NCBI RefSeq assembly: GCF_016863315.1
Contig: NZ_BOOQ01000049.1
Span: 1-64,000 of the forward strand
Length of the DNA: 64,000 nucleotides
Reading direction: 5' to 3'
Source: Planotetraspora silvatica
GTDB lineage: Bacteria > Actinomycetota > Actinomycetes > Streptosporangiales > Streptosporangiaceae
How positions within the stretch are numbered: position 1 is the first letter of the stretch; every line of letters starts with the position of its first letter. Made by a program: the position numbers and the translations under genes. Of this stretch, positions 17,091 through 27,256 are shown piece by piece. The notes below the pieces were generated by a model that saw only the letters and a program-made list of their open reading frames with translations, made no database searches and was not told where the DNA came from.

Positions 17091-18077
17091 CTATCCGGAG
17101 GGCGTTTCCCGCTCCGGCAGGAACGCCTCAAGGATGCGGTCGGCGGCCAGGGACGGCGTGAGGGCGCCGTCGAGCACCTGCCGCTCGATCGCCGGCGCGA
17201 TGGGGGCGGCCTTCTCCCCCAACCGGGCGAGGAGCCGATCACGGACGAGCGCCCAGGTCCACTCCACCTGCTGGCGGCTGCGCTTGGCCGCCAGGTCGAC
17301 GCCCTCCTGATGACGCACGACCTGGATCCACAACTCCTCGAGCCCGGCGCCGGTCATGCCGCTGCACGTGAGGACGGGCGTGGACGAGCGCAGCAGCCGC
17401 AGGGCCCCGGCCAGCTCACTGGCCGCCTTGCGCGCGGCCTGCTCGTGCTCGCCGTCCGCCTTGTTGACCGCGATCACGTCGGCCAGTTCCAGGACGCCCT
17501 TCTTGATGCCCTGCAGCTGGTCCCCCGTACGGGCGAGGGTGAGCAGGAGGAACGTGTCCACCATGTCGGCCACCGCGGTCTCGGACTGGCCGACGCCGAC
17601 GGTCTCGACGAGCACGATGTCGTACCCGGCCGCCTCGACGACGACCATCGCCTCTCGGGTGGCCGTGGCGACGCCGCCGAGGGTGCCGGCCGTCGGTGAC
17701 GGGCGGATGAACGCGTTCCGGTCGGCCGAGAGCCTCGCCATGCGGGTCTTGTCGCCGAGGATGCTGCCGCCCGAGCGTTTGGAGGACGGGTCGACCGCGA
17801 GCACGGCGACCCGGTGCCCCCGCGCGGTGAGGGAGGTGCCGAGCGCCTCGATGAAGGTGGACTTGCCGACGCCGGGCACACCGGAGACTCCCACCCTGCG
17901 GGCCTTCCCCGCGTGCGGCGTCAGCTCGACCAGGAGCCGCTGGGCGAGCTCCCGATGGTCGGGCCTGGTCGACTCCACCAGGGTGATCGCCCGGGCGATC
18001 CCGCGCCTGTCGCCCTTCAGCACGCCCCTGAGGTAGTCGTCGTGCGTGGTCACGGAGGTCGTCCCAGGGGTCGTCAC
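17091..18077 (-). CDS. meaB: methylmalonyl-CoA mutase-associated GTPase MeaB
   Basis: Protein of 328 residues of the MeaB/ArgK G3E GTPase family. The P-loop is [18 protein letters not shown] near residue 62, switch regions include [18 protein letters not shown] and ETVGVGQSE, and VNKADGEHE provides base recognition. MeaB gates cofactor loading and protects or reactivates methylmalonyl-CoA mutase. The GTG start at 18077 overlaps the mutB stop by four bases, so it is translationally coupled to the mutase. Confidence 0.95.
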   Translation of the reverse strand: MTTPGTTSVTTHDDYLRGVLKGDRRGIARAITLVESTRPDHRELAQRLLVELTPHAGKARRVGVSGVPGVGKSTFIEALGTSLTARGHRVAVLAVDPSSKRSGGSILGDKTRMARLSADRNAFIRPSPTAGTLGGVATATREAMVVVEAAGYDIVLVETVGVGQSETAVADMVDTFLLLTLARTGDQLQGIKKGVLELADVIAVNKADGEHEQAARKAASELAGALRLLRSSTPVLTCSGMTGAGLEELWIQVVRHQEGVDLAAKRSRQQVEWTWALVRDRLLARLGEKAAPIAPAIERQVLDGALTPSLAADRILEAFLPERETPSG

Positions 18078-20254
18078 GGAGAGGAGGGGTGGCGGCCGGT
18101 GGACAGGTCCTTGAGGAGCTCGAGGGCGGCGTCCGCGATCACCGTGCCGGGCAGGAAGATGGCGGCGGCGCCCGCGGCCCTCAGCTCGTCGATGTCACCC
18201 GGCGGGATCACGCCACCGACCACGATCATGATGTCGTCCGCCCCCAGCTCGCCCAGGGCCCGCTTCAGCTCGGGCACCAGGGTCAGGTGCCCCGCGGCCA
18301 GCGACGAGACGCCGACGACGTGCACGTCCGCCTCGACGGCCTGGCGCGCCACCTCCTCGGGCGTCTGGAACAGCGGGCCGACGTCCACGTCGAAGCCCAG
18401 GTCGGCGAAGCCGCTCGCGATCACCTTCTGGCCGCGGTCGTGGCCGTCCTGGCCCATCTTGGCGACCAGGATCCGGGGCCTGCGGCCCTCGGCCTTCTCG
18501 AACTCGGCGCACGCCGCGCGGACCTCGTCCACCGCGTCGCCGGCCTCCTGGCGGTACACACCGGAGATCGTACGGATCTCCGCGGCGTGCCGTCCGAAGA
18601 CCTTCTCCAGCGCGTCCGAGATCTCACCGACGGTGGCCTTGGCGCGGGCGGCGGCCACCGCCGGCTCCAGCAGGTTTCCGCCACCGGCCGCCGCCTTCGT
18701 CAGCGCCTCCAGCGCCTCGGCCACCGCGGCGGGCGAACGCTCCTCGCGGAGCCTGCGCAGCTTCTCGATCTGCTGGTTCCGCACGGCCGTGTTGTCGACC
18801 TTCAGCACCTCGATGGGCTCGTCCGCCTCGGGGCGGAACGTGTTGACCCCGATGACCGGCTGGCGGCCGGAGTCGATCCGGGCCTGGGTCCTGGCGGCGG
18901 CCTCCTCGATGCGCAGCTTGGGCAGCCCCTCGCCGATGGCGCGGGCCATGCCGCCCGCCTTCTCGACCTCCTGGATGTGGCCCCACGCCTTGCGCGCGAG
19001 CTCGTAGGTCAGCCGCTCCACGTAGTAGGAGCCGCCCCAGGGGTCGATCACCCTGCCGGTCCCCGACTCCTGCTGGAGGAGCAGTTGGGTGTTTCGGGCG
19101 ATCCTGGCCGAGAAGTCGGTCGGCAGCGCGAGCGCCTCGTCCAGCGCGTTCGTGTGGAGGGACTGCGTGTGCCCCTGGGTGGCGGCCATCGCCTCGACGC
19201 AGGTGCGGACCACGTTGTTGAACACGTCGTGCGCGGTCAGCGACCAGCCGGAGGTCTGGCTGTGCGTCCGCAGCGACAACGACTTGGGGTTCTTCGCGCC
19301 GAACCCCTTCACGAGGGTCGCCCAGAGCAGGCGGGCTGCGCGGAGCTTGGCGACCTCCATGAAGAAGTTCATGCCGATGCACCAGAAGAACGACAGGCGC
19401 GGCGCGAACGCGTCGACGTCCAGCCCGGCCCCCACGCCCGCGCGGAGGTACTCCACCCCGTCGGCGAGCGTGTAGGCGAGCTCCAGGTCGAGCGTCGCCC
19501 CCGCCTCCTGGAGGTGGTAGCCGGAGATCGAGATCGAGTTGAACTTCGGCATGTTCCGCGAGGCGTACTCGAAGATGTCGGAGATGATCCGCATCGACGG
19601 GCCCGGCGGGTAGATGTAGGTGTTGCGGACCATGAACTCCTTGAGGATGTCGTTCTGGATGGTCCCCGCGAGCCGGTCGGGCGTCACCCCCTGCTCCTCG
19701 GCCGCCACGATGTACAGCGCGAGGATCGGCAGCACCGCGCCGTTCATGGTCATCGACACGCTCATCCGGTCGAGGGGGATCCCGTCGAACAGTTGCCGCA
19801 TGTCGTAGATGGAGTCGATGGCCACGCCCGCCATCCCCACGTCGCCCGCGACCCGGGGGTGGTCGGAGTCGTAGCCCCGGTGGGTCGCGAGGTCGAAGGC
19901 GACGGACAGCCCCTTCTGCCCGGCGGCGAGGTTGCGCCGGTAGAAGGCGTTCGAGTCCTCCGCCGTGGAGAACCCGGCGTACTGGCGGATCGTCCACGGC
20001 TGGGTGGCGTACATGGTCGGGTACGGCCCGCGCAGGAACGGCGCGATGCCCGGATAGGTCGGCAGGTAATCCAGCCCGTCGAGGTCGGCGGCTGTGTACA
20101 ACGGCCTGACCGCGATCCCCTCGGGCGTCTCCCACGCCTGTTCGCCGGAGCCGGGCGCACCGGAATCAGGCACGCCGGCGCCGGGCAGGGCACCGAGATC
20201 CGGTACGGCTTCCGCCTCCGGCCTCAGCCCAATTGCCGAGAAATCCGGAATCAT
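18074..20254 (-). CDS. mutB: methylmalonyl-CoA mutase large (catalytic) subunit
   Basis: Protein of 726 residues, normal for the catalytic subunit. The N-terminal TIM barrel carries the substrate-binding signature [20 protein letters not shown]. The C-terminal B12 domain carries the DxHxxG cobalamin motif in [13 protein letters not shown] and the SSLAAGH motif. It interconverts (R)-methylmalonyl-CoA and succinyl-CoA using adenosylcobalamin. The ATG at 20254 overlaps the mutA stop (ATGA); a longer frame to 20308 lies inside mutA. No epimerase gene is in the window. Confidence 0.96.
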   Translation of the reverse strand: MIPDFSAIGLRPEAEAVPDLGALPGAGVPDSGAPGSGEQAWETPEGIAVRPLYTAADLDGLDYLPTYPGIAPFLRGPYPTMYATQPWTIRQYAGFSTAEDSNAFYRRNLAAGQKGLSVAFDLATHRGYDSDHPRVAGDVGMAGVAIDSIYDMRQLFDGIPLDRMSVSMTMNGAVLPILALYIVAAEEQGVTPDRLAGTIQNDILKEFMVRNTYIYPPGPSMRIISDIFEYASRNMPKFNSISISGYHLQEAGATLDLELAYTLADGVEYLRAGVGAGLDVDAFAPRLSFFWCIGMNFFMEVAKLRAARLLWATLVKGFGAKNPKSLSLRTHSQTSGWSLTAHDVFNNVVRTCVEAMAATQGHTQSLHTNALDEALALPTDFSARIARNTQLLLQQESGTGRVIDPWGGSYYVERLTYELARKAWGHIQEVEKAGGMARAIGEGLPKLRIEEAAARTQARIDSGRQPVIGVNTFRPEADEPIEVLKVDNTAVRNQQIEKLRRLREERSPAAVAEALEALTKAAAGGGNLLEPAVAAARAKATVGEISDALEKVFGRHAAEIRTISGVYRQEAGDAVDEVRAACAEFEKAEGRRPRILVAKMGQDGHDRGQKVIASGFADLGFDVDVGPLFQTPEEVARQAVEADVHVVGVSSLAAGHLTLVPELKRALGELGADDIMIVVGGVIPPGDIDELRAAGAAAIFLPGTVIADAALELLKDLSTGRHPSSP

Positions 20255-22083
20255 CGGCTCACTCCCAGGTCGTCGAAGGTCGTGCGGAGCACGTCGAGCA
20301 CGTCGCATCCGGCGTGGAGCGTGGCGTCCACACCCTCATAGTGGCCCTTTCCCGCCAGCCAGATCGTGGCGGCCCCGGCCTCCCTGAGCGCACCCGCCAC
20401 GGCCGCCGCGTGCTCGCCGTACAGGCGGTCGCTGGAGCACAGGCACGCGATGGAGGTGCCCGAGTCGCGGAAGGCCTCGGCCATGGCCGCAGGGTCGGTG
20501 CCCGGCCCGCTGGTCACGGTCGCGATCCCTCCGGCCGCGAAGAGGTTGGCCGCGAACGAGGCCCGTGCGGTGTGGACGGCCACGGGGCCGATGGTGGCGA
20601 GGAACACGGTGGGGCGGGCCTCCTGCGCATCGGCCAGATCGCGCAGCGCCTCGAACTCCTCGGCGTACCGCACGGCGGGAAGGCCTCCGTGCACGGCCCG
20701 CCGCGCGAGCCCGTGACCGCCCTTCCGGGTGACCGGGCGTTCCTTCAGGTCGGGGAACTCGCTGACGCCCGTGATGGGATCGCGCCTGTGCGCGATGTTC
20801 GCGGCCCGGCTCGCCCGGGTGGCCGCCAGGCGTTCGGGGACGAGCCGCTCCAGCGCGTCGGCCATCCCGCCCGCGCGCTCGATCTCCTGGAACCACTCCC
20901 ACGCCTTGCCTGCCAGGTCGGCCGTGAGCCGCTCGACGTACCAGGAACCGCCCGCCGGGTCGATCACCCGGGCGACGTTCGACTCCTCCATCAGCAGGGA
21001 CTGGGTGTTGCGGGCGATCCGCCTGGCGAACCCGTCCGGCAGGCCCAGGCACGCGTCGAACGGCTGGACGGTCACCGCGTCGGCCCCGCCCACGCCCGCG
21101 CCGAAGCACGCGAGGGTGGTGCGCAACATGTTCACCCAGGGGTCGCGGACGGTCATCATGGCCGAGGAGGTCACGGCGTGCTGGCGCTGCTCCGCCGAGC
21201 CGCCGACCACCTGGACCACGCGCGCCCACATCCTCCGGGCCGCCCTGAGCTTGGCGATCGTGAGGAACTGGTCCGCGCCGGCCGCGTACCGGAACTCCAG
21301 CTGTTCGAGCGCCCTCTCCACGGGCATCCCCGCGTCCGTCAGCGTGCGCAGGTAGGCCACCCCCGTCGCGACCGAGCAGCCGAGTTCCTCCACGTCGCCG
21401 CCGCCCGCGTCGTGATACGGGAGCGCGTCGACGGTGATCGCGCGCAGGCCGGGATGGTCGTCCGCGCAACGACGGGCCAGCGACACCGCCCCTCCCATGT
21501 CACCGGCGGGCACGCCCGACCGTGCGGCGAGACCGATCGGATCCGCGCCCAGGTTGCCTCCCGCCAGTGCGGTCCCCGCCGCGAGGTCGAGGAAGATCTC
21601 CGCGGCCTCGCCCGTACGGCTGCCCGCGTCGAGGATCACGGGGGCGAGGTCGAGGTAGACGTTCTGGAGCACGTCGGGAAGCGCCGTGGGGTCCAGGGCG
21701 GTGAGGTCGAGCCAGATCGACGTGGCGCCGTTCTCCAGATCGGCGTGGATCGCCGCCCGGGTGACGTCGGGATCGGGATCCGCGTGCCGCTGCCGTACGT
21801 CCCACCGGCCGGTCGAGCGGACGACGCGCGGCCCTTCCGGGAGGTCGGACGGGTCGTGGAGCGCCGCGATCCGGACGTCGTCATAGGTCGTGGTGGACAG
21901 GGCCGCCTCCACTCCGGCGGCGTCGCCGGAGCCGCCTGAGCCGGCGGCCTCGCCCGGCGTGTCAGCCGGAACGGCGAGCCCGGACTTCCTCAGCACGCCC
22001 AGGGCGAGGTCCCGCCACTGCTCCCGGGAGGCGGGCGGGAAGTCCGAGACGAGGTCGGCGAGATCGTGAGGCGGCACCGTCAT
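20251..22083 (-). CDS. mutA: methylmalonyl-CoA mutase small subunit
   Basis: Protein of 610 residues, homologous to MutB throughout but lacking the cobalamin DxHxxG motif in its C-terminal domain (the corresponding region reads [20 protein letters not shown]), as is normal for the non-catalytic subunit. It forms the MutAB heterodimer. It is the first gene of the mutA-mutB-meaB operon, in which every junction is a 4-bp start/stop overlap. The start is ATG at 22083. The promoter should lie between 22084 and 22272; no clear hexamers were identified. Confidence 0.94.
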   Translation of the reverse strand: MTVPPHDLADLVSDFPPASREQWRDLALGVLRKSGLAVPADTPGEAAGSGGSGDAAGVEAALSTTTYDDVRIAALHDPSDLPEGPRVVRSTGRWDVRQRHADPDPDVTRAAIHADLENGATSIWLDLTALDPTALPDVLQNVYLDLAPVILDAGSRTGEAAEIFLDLAAGTALAGGNLGADPIGLAARSGVPAGDMGGAVSLARRCADDHPGLRAITVDALPYHDAGGGDVEELGCSVATGVAYLRTLTDAGMPVERALEQLEFRYAAGADQFLTIAKLRAARRMWARVVQVVGGSAEQRQHAVTSSAMMTVRDPWVNMLRTTLACFGAGVGGADAVTVQPFDACLGLPDGFARRIARNTQSLLMEESNVARVIDPAGGSWYVERLTADLAGKAWEWFQEIERAGGMADALERLVPERLAATRASRAANIAHRRDPITGVSEFPDLKERPVTRKGGHGLARRAVHGGLPAVRYAEEFEALRDLADAQEARPTVFLATIGPVAVHTARASFAANLFAAGGIATVTSGPGTDPAAMAEAFRDSGTSIACLCSSDRLYGEHAAAVAGALREAGAATIWLAGKGHYEGVDATLHAGCDVLDVLRTTFDDLGVSR

Positions 22084-22224
22084 GCACCGGATGCTAAGCC
22101 GAGCCCGGGGCGATCAACGCCATGGGCCCCCGCTTAGCGTGTCGCGGCCGTTCCGGCCGGCCGCGTCCCGCTCTGGCGGGGTGTACGGCCGGCCTGGCCG
22201 AACCTGCGTCTTCCGCCGTCCTGA

Positions 22225-22278
22225 TCAGTCGTCCGATCACACAACTGATCACGCGGCTGATCACGCGGCTGATCACTT
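22225..22278. repeat. direct repeats of CTGATCACGCGG
   Basis: The unit CTGATCACGCGG, with variants, occurs three to four times beside and across the 3' end of the amidase gene. The internal TGATCA palindromes make it look like a chance low-complexity expansion or a weak hairpin cluster. Confidence 0.5.
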
Positions 22279-23055
22279 GGCGGCGAAGGACGCCTTCCAT
22301 GTGATCGGGCCGACGATCCCGTCCGCCTCCAGCCGCTCTTCCTTCTGGAACTTGACGCACACCGCCTTGGACTTGGGCCCGTAGTAGCCGTCCGCGACGA
22401 TGTCGTAGCCGATCTTCTTCATCTGGGCCTGCCACTTGCGGACGTCGTCGCCCTGCATGATCGGCGGGTACCTCAGCAGGCGGCCGGGGTACTTGGGCGC
22501 CTGCGTCGAGGGCGGAGGGTTCTGGGTGCCGCCGCCGGGCCGGGGGGCGCCCTTCTTGACCCAGGCGTAGAGCTGGTCGCCCGGGCAGTCGGTCGAGTAC
22601 CCGTCGCGGTGCCCCTTGATCTCCTTGCCCGCGTTCCCCTTGTCGCGGAGGTACTCGATCGCGTCGAGGATCGCGAGAAGCTGGGTGTCGCTCGGCTTGA
22701 CGAGCCCGGAGTTGCCCACGAGGGCGAGGACGGCGTAGTGGCCGGAGTTGAGCCCGGCCCCGTTGGCGGCGGGCAGGTGCTTGGGCCCGCGCCCGACGAA
22801 GACCTTCCGGTGCGGGCACGCGACCATCGAGTAGCCGATGTCGAGCCAGCCGTTGCCGTCCATGTGGAAGTTCTGGATCGACTTCACCATGGCGACGCAC
22901 TTCTTGTGGTCGTCCACGATCGCGGGGTCTACCCGCCCGCCGGTGTAGTGGACCTTGACGCCCTTCGTGGAGGCGAGTGAGGAGTAGGAACCTTTGGGGG
23001 CGCGGGCTCCCCATTCGGCACGGGTCACGAGATCGATGGCCACAGCGTTCTCCAC
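22273..23055 (-). CDS. PGRP-type N-acetylmuramoyl-L-alanine amidase with C-terminal peptidoglycan-binding domain
   Basis: Protein of 260 residues. Residues ~8-165 form a type-2 amidase/PGRP domain: TRAEWGARAPKGSY at the start, zinc ligand His36 in VKVHYTGG, and the second His and Cys ligands in KGHRDGYSTDCPGDQLY. A Pro-rich linker precedes a PG_binding_1-type domain (residues ~190-258) with GYYGPKSKAVCVKFQ and GIVGPITW. It should cleave the amide bond between MurNAc and the stem peptide. No signal peptide is visible, unusual for a cell-wall hydrolase and reminiscent of phage endolysins, although no other phage genes are nearby. It is divergent from the ATPase gene. Confidence 0.88.
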   Translation of the reverse strand: MENAVAIDLVTRAEWGARAPKGSYSSLASTKGVKVHYTGGRVDPAIVDDHKKCVAMVKSIQNFHMDGNGWLDIGYSMVACPHRKVFVGRGPKHLPAANGAGLNSGHYAVLALVGNSGLVKPSDTQLLAILDAIEYLRDKGNAGKEIKGHRDGYSTDCPGDQLYAWVKKGAPRPGGGTQNPPPSTQAPKYPGRLLRYPPIMQGDDVRKWQAQMKKIGYDIVADGYYGPKSKAVCVKFQKEERLEADGIVGPITWKASFAAK

Positions 23056-23205
23056 CAGGGGGATTAAATTTGCGGGTTGATCGTAATCGGGATCGGTCCA
23101 ACAGGTATGCCCTTTTACCGATATCCGCCTGCCTAAACACTCGGTAATGCCGACGACTCCGGTAAATCAATCGACATCGGGATCCCTGCCGGAGATCATG
23201 GAAAC

Positions 23206-24366
23206 ATGTCCGTTCTTAAGGAGGTTCACTTCTCCCCCAGCTCAGAGCCGGTTCCGGCGTCCGCGCCACAGCGTCCGGTGCCCGAATCCCTGCCGATGCG
23301 GGTGTGGCTGGACGACGGCGACAGCCCGGCCGACGTCATCGACGCCCTGGCCCTGTCGCCCTTCGCGACCGGCGCCCAGCCGTGGTCGCGCACCGCCAAC
23401 CTCGACCGCGTGCGCTCCGACGCCCTGCTCACCGCCGCGGGCGGGCGGGTGCTGCGTGTCGCCCAGCACGTGGACGGCCTCGAGTCCAAGCTCATCGAGG
23501 GTGACGGCTGGATGCTCCGCGTGGTCCGCCACGGCAACCGGTCGGCCACCGTCACGGTCACCGCCGTCAGCGAGGACCTGGTCTTCTCGGTCCTCGAAGA
23601 GGCGATCCGCGACGCCGAGGAACCGGCGCCCGACGACGACGATCACGTCGAGATGGGCTTTTGGTGGATGTCCGCCCACGGGCCGCGCCGTTCCAACAAG
23701 CCGATCAGCACGCCCACATGGGAGTCGGTGCGCCGGAACTACTCGCGGGCGGCCGCCGACCGGCTCGACGGTCTCATGGCCGTCACTCCGGACGACATCT
23801 CCGGCCGGCTCCTCCTGCTGCACGGCCCGCCGGGCACGGGGAAGACGACGCTGCTGCGCAGCCTCGCGCGCGAGTGGGCGTCATGGTGCCAGGTCGACTG
23901 CGTCCTGGACCCGGAACTGCTCTTCGGCAGTCCCGGCTACCTGATGAGCGTGGCGGTCGGCCATGACGGGCCCGACCAGGAGGGGACCCGCTGGCGGCTG
24001 CTCGTCCTGGAGGACTGCGACGAGCTGATCCGCACCGAGGCCAAGCAGTCGACGGGCCAGGGCCTGTCGCGTCTGCTCAACCTGACCGACGGCCTGCTCG
24101 GGCAGGGCAGGGACGTGCTCGTCGCCATCACCACGAACGAGGAGTTCAACCGGCTGCACCCCGCGGTCGTACGGCCCGGCAGGTGTCTCGCCCAGATCGA
24201 GGTCGGCAAGCTGGACGCCGAGCAGGCCGCGACCTGGCTCGGTGGCCGCGAGGGCATCGGGGCGGACGGCGCCACGCTGGCCGAGCTCTTCGCCCTCCGC
24301 GAGGGGCGGGTGCCCGAGCCCACCGCGGTTCCCGCCGGTTCCCCGGAAACGGGGCTCTACCTCTGA
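23206..24366 (+). CDS. DUF5925-type AAA ATPase
   Basis: Protein of 386 residues. The N-terminal ~190 residues are actinobacteria-specific (DUF5925-like by overall pattern). The AAA core follows: Walker A in LLHGPPGTGKTTLLRSL near residue 205, Walker B in LLVLEDCDELI, sensor-1 Asn in VLVAITTNEEFNRLHP and an arginine-finger candidate in AVVRPGRC. Family members are uncharacterised remodelling-type ATPases. ATG at 23206 follows AAGGAGGT with little spacing (TTCTTAAGGAGGTTCAC surrounds it), so a start slightly downstream is possible. The last codons and stop are part of a 33-bp tandem duplication. Confidence 0.8.
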   Translation: MSVLKEVHFSPSSEPVPASAPQRPVPESLPMRVWLDDGDSPADVIDALALSPFATGAQPWSRTANLDRVRSDALLTAAGGRVLRVAQHVDGLESKLIEGDGWMLRVVRHGNRSATVTVTAVSEDLVFSVLEEAIRDAEEPAPDDDDHVEMGFWWMSAHGPRRSNKPISTPTWESVRRNYSRAAADRLDGLMAVTPDDISGRLLLLHGPPGTGKTTLLRSLAREWASWCQVDCVLDPELLFGSPGYLMSVAVGHDGPDQEGTRWRLLVLEDCDELIRTEAKQSTGQGLSRLLNLTDGLLGQGRDVLVAITTNEEFNRLHPAVVRPGRCLAQIEVGKLDAEQAATWLGGREGIGADGATLAELFALREGRVPEPTAVPAGSPETGLYL

Positions 24367-24410
24367 GCCGGTCCCGCGGAAACGGGGCTCTACCTCTGAG
24401 CCGGTCCCGC
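24345..24410. repeat. 33-bp tandem duplication spanning a stop codon
   Basis: Two identical 33-bp units (24345-24377 and 24378-24410) begin with GGAAACGGGGCTCTACC and each contains the in-frame TGA of the ATPase gene. A partial third copy follows. A single copy would encode the same protein. Confidence 0.9.
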
Positions 24411-24450
24411 GGAAAACCGGTTGCCCCGCCTCCGGGTGCCACGAGATCAT

Positions 24451-24462
24451 GAACACATGTTC
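24451..24462. promoter_or_regulatory. weak LexA-like box GAAC-N4-GTTC
   Basis: GAACACATGTTC matches the core of the Gram-positive SOS box (GAACN4GTTC) and lies 172 bases before the EF-Tu paralogue start. The flanks do not match the extended mycobacterial box, so this may be chance. Confidence 0.25.
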
Positions 24463-24634
24463 CGGCACGCCCTCCTCGTGACGCCCGCCACCGCGGGCGC
24501 ACCGGCGCGTGCCTCGATGCCGCTCGACGGCGCGGAGCGCTGACCCTTTCCCGTTCGTCCTCAGTGACCCGGCGGGGAGGGGTCGACCATCCGCGCGGGT
24601 CACGATCTCAGACGAGCATCGAAGGAACAGGGAC

Positions 24635-25867
24635 ATGGCCACCAACACGGCCAAGCAGGCCTACGTACGGGCCAAGCCACACATCAACATCGGCACGATG
24701 GGGCACGTCGACCACGGCAAGACGACGCTGACGGCGGCCATCACCAAGGTTCTCAGCGAGCGGGGCGGCGCGAAGTACGTGCCGTTCGACCGGATCGACC
24801 GGGCTCCTGAGGAGGCCCTGCGGGGGATCACCATCAACATCTCCCACGTCGAGTACGAGACGGCCACCCGGCACTACGCCCACGTCGACATGCCGGGCCA
24901 CGCCGACTACGTGAAGAACATGATCACGGGGGCGGCTCAGCTCGACGGTGCGATCCTCGTGGTGTCCGCCCTGGACGGGATCATGCCGCAGACCCGGGAG
25001 CACGTGCTGCTCGCCCACCGCGTGGGGGTGGAGCACGTCGTCGTCGCGCTCAACAAGGCCGACGGCGCCGACCCCGAACTGGCCGACCTGGTCGAGCTGG
25101 AGTTGCGGGACCTGCTCGCCGAGCACGGTTACCACGACGTCCCGGTCGTGCGGGTGTCCGGGCTGCGGGCGCTCGAGGGCGACCCGGAGTGGGAGGCGTC
25201 CATCGTTGCCCTGCTGGAGGCCGTCGACGACACCGTCCCGGTGCCGGTCCGCTACACGGACGCGCCCTTCCTGCTGCCGGTGGAGAACGTCATCACCGTC
25301 ACCGGCCGCGGGACGGTCGTCACCGGGGCGATCGAGCGCGGCACGGTCGAGGTCGGCGACACCGTTCAGGCGGTCGGGATCGGCGAGGGCGTCACCGCCG
25401 TGGTCACCGGGGTGGAGACCTTCGGCAAGACCATGGAGAGGGGCGAGGCCGGCGACAACGCCGCCCTGCTGCTCCGCGGTGTCCGCCGCGAGCAGGTGCG
25501 GCGCGGCCAGGTGCTGGCGGCCCCCGGCAGCCAGACCGCTCACCGGCGGTTCACGGCCCGGGTGTACCTGCTCACGGCCGCCGAGGGCGGGCGCCACACG
25601 GCCGTCGTCAGCGGTTACCGCCCGCAGTTCTTCCTCAGGACGGCGGACATGCCCGGCCGGATGGAACTGACCGGACCAGGAGACGGCACGGGCCTCGGCA
25701 CGGAGCCCGGGACGGAGCCCGGCACGGTCGTGGCGCTGCCGGGCGACACGGTCGAAGTGACCGTCGAGCTGGGCAGGCCGGTGGCGATCGAGGCGGGCCT
25801 CGGCTTCGCCATCCGTGAAGGCGGCAGGACCGTCGGCGCGGGGACGGTCGTCGCGCCGCTCGACTGA
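24635..25867 (+). CDS. tuf: divergent second elongation factor Tu
   Basis: Protein of 410 residues, a complete three-domain EF-Tu. G1 GHVDHGKT, G2 RGITI, G3 DMPGH (Cys replaced by Met86), G4 NKAD. It is clearly not the housekeeping copy: it is diverged throughout, and a [10 protein letters not shown] loop is inserted in domain 3. Aligned by eye to E. coli EF-Tu, several elfamycin-contact positions differ: Q124 is R129, Y160 is H164, R230 is A232 and G275 is A277, while G257, G316, R333 and A375 are conserved. It should deliver aminoacyl-tRNA if active. ATG at 24635 follows GAAGGAACA. It stands alone, not in an str operon with fusA and ribosomal protein genes, like tuf3 of streptomycetes. Confidence 0.92.
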   Translation: MATNTAKQAYVRAKPHINIGTMGHVDHGKTTLTAAITKVLSERGGAKYVPFDRIDRAPEEALRGITINISHVEYETATRHYAHVDMPGHADYVKNMITGAAQLDGAILVVSALDGIMPQTREHVLLAHRVGVEHVVVALNKADGADPELADLVELELRDLLAEHGYHDVPVVRVSGLRALEGDPEWEASIVALLEAVDDTVPVPVRYTDAPFLLPVENVITVTGRGTVVTGAIERGTVEVGDTVQAVGIGEGVTAVVTGVETFGKTMERGEAGDNAALLLRGVRREQVRRGQVLAAPGSQTAHRRFTARVYLLTAAEGGRHTAVVSGYRPQFFLRTADMPGRMELTGPGDGTGLGTEPGTEPGTVVALPGDTVEVTVELGRPVAIEAGLGFAIREGGRTVGAGTVVAPLD

Positions 25868-25894
25868 GCGCCCTCGACTGAGCGCCCTCGACTG
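25859..25894. repeat. 14-bp tandem repeat spanning the EF-Tu stop codon
   Basis: CTCGACTGAGCGCC is repeated two and a half times, beginning in the last codons of the EF-Tu paralogue, so the stop codon is duplicated downstream. Confidence 0.85.
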
Positions 25895-25932
25895 AGCGGC
25901 AGGGCGCTGTCCGAACGCGGGCCGCGAGACGA

Positions 25933-25960
25933 CGGAGGGGTTCCCCGGGGAGCCCCTCCG
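25933..25960 (+). terminator. hairpin downstream of the EF-Tu paralogue
   Basis: CGGAGGGG pairs with CCCCTCCG, with further pairing inside (CCCC/GGGG). No T-tract follows, typical of GC-rich actinobacterial terminators. Confidence 0.55.
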
Positions 25961-26116
25961 CCGTTCCGTCCGAGGGAGCCCCCACGCCGTTCCGTCCACC
26001 CTGCGTCGCACCCCCGCCGCCCGGCGTCGTCCTCCCGTCTGACGGTGGACGGTCACCGTGAGCCACCGCCAGGGCAGCCCTGTAACGTTCCATATGACGG
26101 ATACGTAAACCATCCG

Positions 26117-27256
26117 ATGTGCCCCATCAGGGTGGAAACAACAATCGGCGAGGTGGTCACCCTGCTGCCGGCCGGACTGAGCCGCGTCGTCCTTCACCGG
26201 TGGGCCGTCGAACCGCGGGAGAGCGGGGTGGCGACATACACCGACCCTTTCGGGGCCGGGAGGACCACGGCCTGGCCGTACATCCGATGGACCTCCGAGG
26301 AGCGGGAGATCGGCTTCCCCGCGACCGCCCTGGTGCCTTCATGGATCGCGCGGACGCCCCCCGGCACGTGGCTGGAGATCGAGTTGCGGGCCCGCACGAC
26401 GAGCGGCGCGCTCACCAAGTGGTACGTGATGGCCCGCTGGGCGGAGGGCGACACCGACATCCACCGCACGTCCCTGCCCGGCCAGGGCGACGAGGACGGC
26501 GACGTCGCGGTGGACACCTTCGTGGCCGCCCGGCCCGTCACGGCCTACCGGATCCGGGTCACCCTGTACGGCGAGGGCGCCCGCGTGGGCTCGATCGGCG
26601 TGATGGCGTCGGCCGTACGGCCGGGGAGCCGGGCGAGCGCGCCGGGAACCGGGGGCGTCGAGCTGGACGTGCCGCCGAGGTCGCAGAAGAGCCATGCGGG
26701 GCACTACCCGGAATGGGACGGGGGCGGGGACGCGTGGTGCGGACCCGCCTCGCTCGCCATGGTGCTGAGCTACTGGGGGCGGGGGCCCGCACCGGCCGAG
26801 CTGAGCTGGGTCCGGCCGGACGATCCGTGCCCTTCGGTCGACCACGCCGCCCGTGACGTGTACGACCACAGCTATCAGGGCACCGGCAACTGGCCCTTCT
26901 GCGTCGCGTATGCGGGCCGGTACGGGCTCGATGGGTTCGTGACCCGGTTGCGCTCGCTGAATGAGCTGGAGAAGTTCATCTCGTCCGCCATCCCGGTCAT
27001 CACCTCGCAGTCCTTCCGGGATCACGAACTGCCCGGCTCGGGATACTCGACGAGCGGCAACCTCATGGTGGTCGTCGGCTTCACCCCGGGAGGCGACGTG
27101 GTCGTCAACGACCCCGCGGCGCCGACGGACGACGCCGTGCGGAGGATCTACCCGCGCGCCGCCTTCGAGGGGGTCTGGCAGCGAGGCAGCGGGGGCATCG
27201 TCCATGTGGTGCATCCGCCCGGTATTCCACTTCCAGACTCCGAGGGAAACTGGTGA
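26117..27256 (+). CDS. C39-like cysteine peptidase family protein
   Basis: About 379 residues. Residues ~1-170 are a beta-rich domain. The C-terminal half is a papain-like C39_2 domain: the nucleophile is Cys208 in DAWCGPASLAMVLSYWG, a Gln/His pair may come from ITSQSFRDHELPG, and the late domain (SGNLMVVVGFTPGGDVVVNDP) matches the family's GHxVVVxG region, although the usual His is replaced by Asn in this reading (GNLMVVVGF), so catalysis is uncertain. No signal peptide is evident. ATG at 26117 is a guess; no ribosome binding site is clear and an upstream GTG at 26045 is possible. It is the first gene of a four-gene operon with S9 and M20 peptidases. Confidence 0.75.
   Translation: MCPIRVETTIGEVVTLLPAGLSRVVLHRWAVEPRESGVATYTDPFGAGRTTAWPYIRWTSEEREIGFPATALVPSWIARTPPGTWLEIELRARTTSGALTKWYVMARWAEGDTDIHRTSLPGQGDEDGDVAVDTFVAARPVTAYRIRVTLYGEGARVGSIGVMASAVRPGSRASAPGTGGVELDVPPRSQKSHAGHYPEWDGGGDAWCGPASLAMVLSYWGRGPAPAELSWVRPDDPCPSVDHAARDVYDHSYQGTGNWPFCVAYAGRYGLDGFVTRLRSLNELEKFISSAIPVITSQSFRDHELPGSGYSTSGNLMVVVGFTPGGDVVVNDPAAPTDDAVRRIYPRAAFEGVWQRGSGGIVHVVHPPGIPLPDSEGNW

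Noticed and set aside
17814-21939. Long plus-strand frames opposite meaB-mutB-mutA (750 and 568 codons)
   Set aside because: Antisense shadows; composition dominated by Arg, Gly and His, while the minus strand encodes well-known enzymes.
22273-23055. Prophage
   Set aside because: The amidase is the only phage-like gene; no integrase, structural or att sequence nearby.
24451-24462. SOS control of the EF-Tu paralogue by a LexA box
   Set aside because: Only the 8 core bases match; distance and flanks are poor. Kept as a low-confidence site, not a finding.
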